Part shown: positions 51,399 through 62,685 of the stretch, in pieces
Position numbering within the stretch: the stretch's first letter is position 1
Layout of the letters: every line of letters begins with the position of its first letter
NCBI GenBank assembly: GCA_963680875.1
Contig: OY804579.1
Coordinates: 82,883,095 to 82,947,094, forward strand
From: Bathymodiolus brooksi
Lineage: Eukaryota; Mollusca; Bivalvia; Mytilida; Modiolidae
DNA length: 64,000 bases
Direction: 5' to 3'
Notes under the pieces: model-generated
Database searches by the model: none
Told to the model about the DNA's origin: nothing
Seen by the model: only the letters and a program-made list of their open reading frames with translations
Program-made: the position numbers and the translations under genes

Positions 51399-54300
51399 GT
51401 ATTTGTTACACAGTCATAGCCGAACTACCTTATTACTTACTGATGGTCTACCATGAAGCTAAATCATTAATAGGTATTTGTTACACTGGCTTAGCCGAAC
51501 TGCCTTAATACTTACTGATGGTCTACCATGACGCTAAATCATTTATAGGTATTTGTTACACAGGCTTAGCCGAACTACCTTAATGCTTACTGATGGTCTA
51601 CCATGAAGCTAAATCATTTATATGTATTTGTTACACAGTCATAGCCGAACTACCTTAATACTTACTGATGGTCTACCATGAAGCTAAATCATTTATAGGT
51701 ATTTGTTACACAGTCATAGCCAAACTACCTTAATGCTTACTGATGGTCTACCATGACGCTAAATCATTTATAGGTATTTGTTACACAGTCATAGCCGAAC
51801 TACCTTAATGCTTACTGATGGTCTACCATGAAGCTAAATCATTAATAGGTATTTGTTACACTGGCTTAGCCGGACTACCTTAATGCTTACTGATGGTCTA
51901 CCATGAAGCTAAATCATTAATAGGTATTTGTTACACAGTCAGAGCCGAACTACCTTAATACTTACTGATGGTCTACAATGAAGCTAAATCATTTATAGGT
52001 ATTTGTTACACAGGCTTAGCCGAACTACCTTAATGCTTACTGATGGTCTACCATGAAGCTAAATCATTTATAAGTATTTGCTACACTGGCTTAGCCGAAT
52101 TACCTTAATGCTTACTGATGGTCTACCATGAAGCTAAATCATTTATAGGTATTTGTTACACTGGCTCAGCCGAACTACCTTAATACTTACTGATGGTCTA
52201 CCATGAAGCTAAATCATTTATAGGTATTTGTTACACTGGCTTAGCCGAACTACCTTAATGCTTACTGATGGTCTACCATGAAGCTAAATCATTTATAGGT
52301 ATTTGTTACACAGTCTTAGCCGAACTACCTTAATACTTACTGATGGTCTACCATGAAGCTAAATCATTTATAGGTATTTGCTACAGTCTTAGCCGAACTA
52401 CCTTAATACTTACTGATGGTCTACCATGAAGCTAAATCATTTATAGGTATTTGTTACACTGGCTTAGCCGAACTATCTTAATGCTTACTGATGGTCTACC
52501 ATGAAGCTAAATAATTTATAGGTATTTGTTACACAGGCTTAGCCGAACTACCTTAATGCTTACTGATGGTCTACCATGAAGCTAAATCATTTATATGTAT
52601 TTGTTACACAGTCATAGCCGAACTACCTTAATACTTACTGATGGTCTACCATGAAGCTAAATCATTTATAGGTATTTGTTACACAGTCATAGCCGAACTA
52701 CCTTAATGCTTACTGATGGTCTACCATGACGCTAAATCATTTATAGGTATTTGTTACACAGTCATAGCCGAACTACCTTAATGCTTACTGATGGTCTACC
52801 ATGAAGCTAAATCATTAATAGGTATTTGTTACACTGGCTTAGCCGAACTACCTTAATGCTTACTGATGGTCTACCATGAAGCTAAATCATTAATAGGTAT
52901 TTGTTACACAGTCAGAGCCGAACTACCTTAATACTTACTGATGGTCTACAATGAAGCTAAATCATTTATAGGTATTTGTTACACAGGCTTAGCCGAACTA
53001 CCTTAATGCTTACTGATGGTCTACCATGAAGCTAAATCATTTATAGGTATTTGCTACACTGGCTTAGCCGAATTACCTTAATGCTTACTGATGGTCTACC
53101 ATGAAGCTAAATCATTTATAGGTATTTGTTACACTGGCCCAGCCGAACTACCTTAATACTTACTGATGGTCTACCATGAAGCTAAATCATTTATAGGTAT
53201 TTGTTACACTGGCTTAGCCGAACTACCTTAATGCTTACTGATGGTCTACCATGAAGCTAAATCATTTATAGGTATTTGTTACACAGTCTTAGCCGAACTA
53301 CCTTAATACTTACTGATGGTCTACCATGAAGCTAAATCATTTATAGGTATTTGCTACAGTCTTAGCCGAACTACCTTAATACTTAATGATGGTCTACCAT
53401 GAAGCTAAATCATTTATAGGTATTTGTTACACTGGCTTAGCCGAACTATCTTAATGCTTACTGATGGTCTACCATGAAGCTAAATAATTTATAGGTATTT
53501 GTTACACAGTCATAGCCGAACTACATTAATACTTACTGATGGTCTACCATGAAGCTAAATCATTTATAGGTATTGGTTACACAGGCTTAGCCGAACTACC
53601 TTAATGCTTACTGATGGTCTACCATGAAGCTAAATCATTTATAGGTATTTGTTACACAGTCTTAGCCGAACTACCTTAATACTTACTGATGGTCTACCAT
53701 GACACTAAATCATTAATAGGTATTTGTTAAACAGGCTTAGCCGAACTACCTTAATACTTACTGATGGTCTACCATGAAGCTAAATCATTAATAGGTATTT
53801 GTTACACTGGCTTAGCCGAACTACCTTAATGCTTACTGATGGTCTACCATGAAGATAAATCATTTATAGGTATTTGTTACACTGGCTTAGCAGAACTACC
53901 TTAATACTAACTGATGGTCTACCATGAAGCTAAATCATTTATAGGTATTTGTTACAGTCATAGCCGAACTACCTTAATGCTTACTGATGGTCTACCATGA
54001 CGCTAAATCATTTATAGGTATTTGTTACACAGTCATAGCCGAACTACCTTATTGCTTACTGATGGTCTACCATGAAGCTAAATAATTAATAGGTATTTGT
54101 TAGACAGGCTTAGCAGAACTACCTTAATGCTTACTGATGGTCTTCCATGAAGCTAAATCATTTATAGGTATTTGTTACACAGTCATAGCCGAACTACCTT
54201 AATGCTTACTGATGATCTACCATGAAGCTAAATCATTTATAGATATTTGTTACACAGTCATAGTCGAACTACCTTAATGCTTACTGATGGTCTACCATGA

Positions 54301-55812
54301 AGCTAAATCATTTATAGGTATTTGTTACAGTCTTAGCCGAACTATCTTAATACTTACTGATGGTCTACCATGACGCTAAATCATTTATAGGTATTTGTTA
54401 CACAGTCTTAGCGGAACTACCTTAATACTTACTGATGGTCTACCATGACGCTAAATCATTTATAGGTATTTGTTACACTGGCTTAGCCGAACTACCTTAA
54501 TATTTACTGATGGTCTACCATGACGCTAAGTCATTTATAGGTATTTGTTACACAGTCATAGCCGAACTACCTTAATACTCACTGATGGTCTACCATGACG
54601 CTAAATCATTTATAGGTATTTGTTACACAGTCATAGCCGAACTACCTTAATGCTTACTGATGGTCTACCATGAAGCTAAATCATTTATAGGTATTTGTTA
54701 CACAGTCATAGCAGAACTACCTCAATACTTACTGATGGTCTACCATGAAGCTAAATCATTTATAGGTATTTGTTACAGTCATAGCCGAACTACCTTAATG
54801 CTTACTGATGGTCTACCATGAAGCTAAATCATTTATAGGTATTTGTTACACAGTCATAGCCGAACTACCTTAATGTTTACTGATGGTCTACCATGAAGCT
54901 AAATCATTTATAGGTATTTGTTACACAGTCTTAGCCGAACTACCTTAATGCTTACTGATGGTCTACCATGAAGCTAAATCATTTATAGGTATTTGTTACA
55001 CAGTCATAGCCGAACTACCTTAATGTTTACTGATGGTCTACCATGAAGCTAAATCATTTATAGGTATTTGTTACACAGTCTTAGCCGAACTACCGTAATG
55101 CTTACTGATGGTCTACCATGACGCTAAATCATTTATAGGTATTTGTTACACAGTCATAGCCGAACTACCTTAATACTTACTGATGGTCTACCATGAAGCT
55201 AAATCATTTATAGGTATTTGTTACACAGTCATAGCCGAACTACCTTAATGCTTACTGATGGTCTACAATGAAGCTAAATCATTTATAGGTATTTGTTACA
55301 CTGGCTTAGCCGAACTACCTTAATGCTTACTGATGGTCTACCATGACGCTAAATCATTTATAGGTATTTGTTACACAGTCATAGCCGAACTACCTTAATA
55401 CTTACTGATGGTCTACCATGAAGCTAAATAATTAATAGGTATTTGTTACACTGGCTTAGCCGAACTACCTTAATACTTACTGATGGTCTACCATGACGCT
55501 AAATCATTTATAGGTATTTGTTACACAGGCTTAGCCGAACTACCTTAATGCTTACTGATGGTCTACCATGAGCTAAATCATTTATAGGTATTTGTTACAC
55601 AGTCATAGCCGAACTACCTTAATACTTACTGATGGTCTACCATGAAGCTAAATCATTAATAGGTATTTGTTACACTGGCTTAGCCGAACTACCTTAATGC
55701 TTACTGATGGTCTACCATGAAGCTAAATCATTTATAGGTATTTGTTACACTGGCTTAGCAGAACTACCTTAATACTTACTGATGGTCTACCATGAAGCTA
55801 AATCATTTATAG
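51399..55812 (+). repeat. 4639-bp tandem duplication, copy 2
   Basis: Second copy, with the same monomer order and few private changes (AGCCAAACTACC about 51720, AGCCGGACTACC about 51870, TTATAAGTATTTG about 52070, GAAGATAAATC about 53852). Immediately after it, at 55813, the sequence switches to a short AGTCATAGCC monomer with TGCTCACTG that belongs to the D connector (compare 42437). Confidence 0.9.
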
Positions 55813-57227
55813 GTATTTGTTACAGTCATAGCCGAACTACCTTAATGCTCACTGATGGTCTACCATGACGCTAAATCATTTATAGGTATTTGTTACACAG
55901 TCATAGCCGAACTACCTTAATGCTTACTGATGGTCTACCATGAAGCTAAATCATTAATAGGTATTTGTTGCACAGGCTTAGCAGAACTACCTTAATGCTT
56001 ACTGATGGTCTACCATGAAGCTAAATCATTTATAGGTATTTGTTACACAGTCATAGCCGAACTACCTTAATGCTTACTGATGGTCTACCATGAAGCTAAA
56101 TCATTTATAGATATTTGTTACACAGTCATAGTCGAACTACCTTAATGCTTACTGATGGTCTACCATGAAGCTAAATCATTTATAGGTATTTGTTACAGTC
56201 TTAGCCGAACTATCTTAATACTTACTGATGGTCTACCATGACGCTAAATCATTTATAGGTATTTGTTACACAGTCTTAGCGGAACTACCTTAATACTTAC
56301 TCATGGTCTACCATGACGCTAAATCATTTATAGGTATTTGTTACACTGGCCTAGCCGAACTACCTTAATACTTACTGATGGTCTACCATGACGCTAAGTC
56401 ATTTATAGGTATTTGTTACACAGTCATAGCCGAACTACCTTAATACTCACTGATGGTCCACCATGACGCTAAATCATTCATAGGTATTTGTTACACAGTC
56501 AGAGCCGAACTACCTTAATGCTTACTGATGGTCTACCATGAAGCTAAATCATTTATAGGTATTTGTTACACGGTCATAGCAGAACTACCTGAATACTTAC
56601 TGATGGTCTACCATGAAGCTAAATCATTTATAGGTATTTGTTACAGTCATAGCCGAACTACCTTAATGCTTACTGATGGTCTACCATGAAGCTAAATCAT
56701 TTATAGATATTTATTACACAGTCATAGTCGAACTACCTTAATGCTTACTGATGGTCTACCATGAAGCTAAATCATTTATAGGTATTTGTTACAGTCTTAG
56801 CCGAACTATCTTAATACTTACTGATGGTCTACCATGACGCTAAATCATTTATAGGTATTTGTTACACAGTCTTAGCGGAACTACCTTAATACTTACTGAT
56901 GGTCTACCATGACGCTAAATCATTTATAGGTATTTGTTACACTGGCCTAGCCGAACTACCTTAATACTTACTGATGGTCTACCATGACGCTAAGTCATTT
57001 ATAGGTATTTGTTACACAGTCATAGCCGAACTACCTTAATACTCACTGATGGTCCACCATGACGCTAAATCATTTATAGGTATTTGTTACAGTCAGAGCC
57101 GAACTACCTTAATGCTTACTGATGGTCTACCATGAAGCTAAATCATTTATAGGTATTTGTTACACGGTCATAGCAGAACTACCTGAATACTTACTGATGG
57201 TCTACCATGAAGCTAAATCATTTATAG
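55813..57227 (+). repeat. Domain F lead-in (D-connector and HOR-D first halves)
   Basis: Matches the D connector and first HOR-D half at an offset of 13387-13388 (GCTC 42460/55847, TGCACAGG 42581/55969, CCTGAAT 43200/56588). It then returns, by an AGATATTTATTAC monomer, to a second first-half block starting at 56782. The step between the two blocks is 596 bp instead of 671, one monomer fewer. The second block has a short CAGTCAGAGCC monomer (about 57090) not seen in domain D. Confidence 0.8.
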
Positions 57228-59245
57228 GTATTTGTTACAGTCATAACCGAACTACCTTAATGCTTACTGATGGTCTACCATGAAGCTAAATCATTTATAG
57301 GTATTTGTTACACAGTCATAGCCGAACTACCTTAATGTTTACTGATGGTCTACCATGAAGCTAAATCATTTATAGGTATTTGTTACACAGTCTTAGCCGA
57401 ACTACCTTAATGCTTACTGATGGTCTACCATGACGCTAAATCATTTATAGGTATTTGTTACACAGTCATAGCGAACTACATTAATACTTACTGATGGTCT
57501 ACCATGAAGCTAAATCATTTATAGGTATTTGTTACACAGTCATAGCCGAACTACCTTAATGCTTACTGATGGTCTACAATGACGGTAAATCATTTATAGG
57601 TATTTGTTATACTGGCTTAGCCGAACTACCTTAATGCTTACTGATGGTCTACCATGACGCTAAATCATTTATAGGTATTTGTTACACAGTCATAGCCGAA
57701 CTACCTTAATACTTACTGATGGTCTACCATGAAGCTAAATCATTAATAGGTATTTGTTACACTGGCTTAGCCGAACTACCTTAATACTTACTGATGGTCT
57801 ACCATGAAGCTAAATCATTTATAGGTATTTGTTACACAGGCTTAGCCGAACTACCTTAATGCTTACTGATGGTCTACCATGAAGCTAAATCATTTATAGG
57901 TATTTGTTACACAGTCATAGCCGAACTACCTTAATGCTTACTGATGGTCTACCATGACACTAAATCATTTATAGGTATTTGTTACACTGGCTTAGCCGAA
58001 CTACCTTAATACTTACTGATGGTCTACCATGACGCTAAATCATTTATAGGTATTTGTTACACAGTCTTAGCGGAACTACCTTAATACTTACTGATGGTCT
58101 ACCATGACGCTAAATCATTTATAGGTATTTGTTACACTGGCTTAGCCGAACTACCTTAATACTTACTCATGGTCTACCATGACGCTAAGTCATTTATAGG
58201 TATTTGTTACACAGTCATAGCCGAACTACCTTAATACTCACTGATGGTCTACCATGACGCTAAATCATTTATAGGTATTTGTTACACAGTCATAGCCGAA
58301 CTACCTTAATGCTTACTGATGGTCTACCATGACGCTAAATCATGTATAGGTATTTGTTACACAGTCATAGCAGAACTACCTGAATACTTACTGATGGTCT
58401 ACCATGAAGCTAAATCATTTATAGGTATTTGTTACAGTCATAGCCGAACTACCTTAATGCTTACTGATGGTCTACCATGAAGCTAAATCATTTATAGGTA
58501 TTTGTTACACAGTCTTAGCCAAACTACCTTAATGCTTACTGATGGTCTACCATGACCCTAAATCATTTATAGGTATTTGTTACACAGTCATAGCCGAACT
58601 ACCGTAATACTTACTGATGGTCTACCATGAAGCCAAATCATTTATAGGTATTTGTTACACAGTCATAGCCGAACTACCTTAATGCTTACTGATGGTCTAC
58701 CATGAAGCTAAATCATTTATAGGTATTTGTTACACTGGCTTAGCCGAACTACCTTAATGCTTTCTGATGGTCTACCATGACGCTAAATCATTTATAGGTA
58801 TTTGTTACACAGTCATAGCCGAACTACCTTATTACTTACTGATGGTCTACCATGAAGCTAAATCATTAATAGGTATTTGTTACACAGTCATAGCCGAACT
58901 ACCTTAATGCTTACTGATGGTCTACCATGAAGCTAAATCATTTATAGGTATTTGTTACACTGGCTTAGCCGAACTACCTTAATGCTTACTGATGGTCTAC
59001 CATGAAGCTAAATCATTTATAGGTATTTGTTACACGGTCATAGCAGAACTACCTGAATACTCACTGATGGTCCACCATGACGCTAAATCATTTATAGGTA
59101 TTTGTTACAGTCAGAGCCGAACTACCTTAATGCTTACTGATGGTCTACCATGAAGCTAAATCATTTATAGGTATTTGTTACACGGTCATAGCAGAACTAC
59201 CTGAATACTTACTGATGGTCTACCATGAAGCTAAATCATTTATAG
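57228..59245 (+). repeat. Domain F unit F1 (2018 bp)
   Basis: Starts at a short AGTCATAACCG monomer and contains AGCGAACTACATT, GACGGTAAATC, GTTATACTGG, GACACTAAATC, CATGTATAGG with CCTGAAT (58379), CTTAGCCAAAC, GACCCTAAATC, ACCGTAATAC, GAAGCCAAATC, TGCTTTCTG and CTTATTACTT (58829). It ends with three monomers (59023-59245) absent from F2, the first of which is chimeric. Confidence 0.84.
59023..59097 (+). repeat. Chimeric monomer
   Basis: The left part reads CACGGTCATAGCAG with CCTGAATAC, diagnostic of one HOR-D monomer. The right part reads TCACTGATGGTCCACC with GACG, diagnostic of a different monomer located two places earlier in the normal order. The switch lies between the CCTGAATAC word and TCACTG, about monomer positions 36-42. 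This is direct evidence of crossover or conversion inside a monomer. Confidence 0.85.
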
Positions 59246-61040
59246 GTATTTGTTACAGTCATAACCGAACTACCTTAATGCTTACTGATGGTCTACCATG
59301 AAGCTAAATCATTTATAGGTATTTGTTACACAGTCATAGCCGAACTACCTTAATGTTTACTGATGGTCTACCATGAAGCTAAATCATTTATAGGTATTTG
59401 TTACACAGTCTTAGCCGAACTACCTTAATGCTTACTGATGGTCTACCATGACGCTAAATCATTTATAGGTATTTGTTACACAGTCATAGCGAACTACATT
59501 AATACTTACTGATGGTCTACCATGAAGCTAAATCATTTATAGGTATTTGTTACACAGTCATAGCCGAACTACCTTAATGCTTACTGATGGTCTACAATGA
59601 CGCTAAATCATTTATAGGTATTTGTTATACTGGCTTAGCCGAACTACCTTAATGCTTACTGATGGTCTACCATGACGCTAAATCATTTATAGGTATTTGT
59701 TACACAGTCATAGCCGAACTACCTTAATACTTACTGATGGTCTACCATGAAGCTAAATCATTAATAGGTATTTGTTACACTGGCTTAGCCGAACTACCTT
59801 AATACTTACTGATGGTCTACCATGAAGCTAAATCATTTATAGGTATTTGTTACACAGGCTTAGCCGAACTACCTTAATGCTTACTGATGGTCTACCATGA
59901 AGCTAAATCATTTATAGGTATTTGTTACACAGTCATAGCCGAACTACCTTAATGCTTACTGATGGTCTACCATGACGCTAAATCATTTATAGGTATTTGT
60001 TACACAGTCTTAGCGGAACTACCTTAATACTTACTGATGGTCTACCATGACGCTAAATCATTTATAGGTATTTGTTACACTGGCTTAGCCGAACTACCTT
60101 AATACTTACTCATGGTCTACCATGACGCTAAGTCATTTATAGGTATTTGTTACACAGTCATAGCCGAACTACCTTAATACTCACTGATGGTCTACCATGA
60201 CGCTAAATCATTTATAGGTATTTGTTACACAGTCATAGCCGAACTACCTTAATGCTTACTGATGGTCTACCATGACACTAAATCATGTATAGGTATTTGT
60301 TACACAGTCATAGCAGAACTACCTGAATACTTACTGATGGTCTACCATGAAGCTAAATCATTTATAGGTATTTGTTACAGTCATAGCCGAACTACCTTAA
60401 TGCTTACTGATGGTCTACCATGAAGCTAAATCATTTATAGGTATTTGTTACACAGTCTTAGCCAAACTACCTTAATGCTTACTGATGGTCTACCATGACC
60501 CTAAATCATTTATAGGTATTTGTTACACAGTCATAGCCGAACTACCGTAATACTTACTGATGGTCTACCATGAAGCCAAATCATTTATAGGTATTTGTTA
60601 CACAGTCATAGCCGAACTACCTTAATGCTTACTGATGGTCTACCATGAAGCTAAATCATTTATAGGTATTTGTTACACTGGCTTAGCCGAACTACCTTAA
60701 TGCTTTCTGATGGTCTACCATGACGCTAAATCATTTATAGGTATTTGTTACACAGTCATAGCCGAACTACCTTATTACTTACTGATGGTCTACCATGAAG
60801 CTAAATCATTAATAGGTATTTGTTACACAGTCATAGCCGAACTACCTTAATGCTTACTGATGGTCTACCATGAAGCTAAATCATTTATAGGTATTTGTTA
60901 CACTGGCTTAGCCGAACTACCTTAATGCTTACTGATGGTCTACCATGAAGCTAAATCATTTATAGGTATTTGTTACACGGTCATAGCAGACCTACCTGAA
61001 TACTTACTGATGGTCTACCATGAAGCTAAATCATTTATAG
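59246..61040 (+). repeat. Domain F unit F2 (1795 bp)
   Basis: Copy of F1 without the three terminal monomers. F2 has a change (GCAGACCTACC) in its last monomer, near 60990. Its first part is one monomer shorter than F1 and F3: the GACAC/CACTGGC monomer is missing near 59970, so the CCTGAAT step is 1122 bp instead of 1197. Confidence 0.83.
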
Positions 61041-62685
61041 GTATTTGTTACAGTCATAACCGAACTACCTTAATGCTTACTGATGGTCTACCATGAAGCT
61101 AAATCATTTATAGGTATTTGTTACACAGTCATAGCCGAACTACCTTAATGTTTACTGATGGTCTACCATGAAGCTAAATCATTTATAGGTATTTGTTACA
61201 CAGTCTTAGCCGAACTACCTTAATGCTTACTGATGGTCTACCATGACGCTAAATCATTTATAGGTATTTGTTACACAGTCATAGCGAACTACATTAATAC
61301 TTACTGATGGTCTACCATGAAGCTAAATCATTTATAGGTATTTGTTACACAGTCATAGCCGAACTACCTTAATGCTTACTGATGGTCTACAATGACGCTA
61401 AATCATTTATAGGTATTTGTTATACTGGCTTAGCCGAACTACCTTAATGCTTACTGATGGTCTACCATGACGCTAAATCATTTATAGGTATTTGTTACAC
61501 AGTCATAGCCGAACTACCTTAATACTTACTGATGGTCTACCATGAAGCTAAATCATTAATAGGTATTTGTTACACTGGCTTAGCCGAACTACCTTAATAC
61601 TTACTGATGGTCTACCATGAAGCTAAATCATTTATAGGTATTTGTTACACAGGCTTAGCCGAACTACCTTAATGCTTACTGATGGTCTACCATGAAGCTA
61701 AATCATTTATAGGTATTTGTTACACAGTCATAGCCGAACTACCTTAATGCTTACTGATGGTCTACCATGACACTAAATCATTTATAGGTATTTGTTACAC
61801 TGGCTTAGCCGAACTACCTTAATACTTACTGATGGTCTACCATGACGCTAAATCATTTATAGGTATTTGTTACACAGTCTTAGCGGAACTACCTTAATAC
61901 TTACTGATGGTCTACCATGACGCTAAATCATTTATAGGTATTTGTTACACTGGCTTAGCCGAACTACCTTAATACTTACTCATGGTCTACCATGACGCTA
62001 AGTCATTTATAGGTATTTGTTACACAGTCATAGCCGAACTACCTTAATACTCACTGATGGTCTACCATGACGCTAAATCATTTATAGGTATTTGTTACAC
62101 AGTCATAGCCGAACTACCTTAATGCTTACTGATGGTCTACCATGACGCTAAATCATGTATAGGTATTTGTTACACAGTCATAGCAGAACTACCTGAATAC
62201 TTACTGATGGTCTACCATGAAGCTAAATCATTTATAGGTATTTGTTACAGTCATAGCCGAACTACCTTAATGCTTACTGATGGTCTACCATGAAGCTAAA
62301 TCATTTATAGGTATTTGTTACACAGTCTTAGCCAAACTACCTTAATGCTTACTGATGGTCTACCATGACCCTAAATCATTTATAGGTATTTGTTACACAG
62401 TCATAGCCGAACTACCGTAATACTTACTGATGGTCTACCATGAAGCCAAATCATTTATAGGTATTTGTTACACAGTCATAGCCGAACTACCTTAATGCTT
62501 ACTGATGGTCTACCATGAAGCTAAATCATTTATAGGTATTTGTTACACTGGCTTAGCCGAACTACCTTAATGCTTTCTGATGGTCTACCATGACGCTAAA
62601 TCATTTATAGGTATTTGTTACACAGACATAGCCGAACTACCTTATTACTTACTGATGGTCTACCATGAAGCTAAATCATTAATAG
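61041..62685 (+). repeat. Domain F unit F3 (1645 bp, leads into E-type sequence)
   Basis: Third copy, with the full 1197-bp step from the unit-start CCTGAAT (60995) to the next (62192). It passes the CTTATTACTT monomer (62642) and then continues with ACTGGCTTAGCCGAACTGCC, as at 45.56 kb. It does not continue with the CACAGTCAT monomer used by F1 and F2. A private CAGACATAGCC occurs near 62622. Confidence 0.82.
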
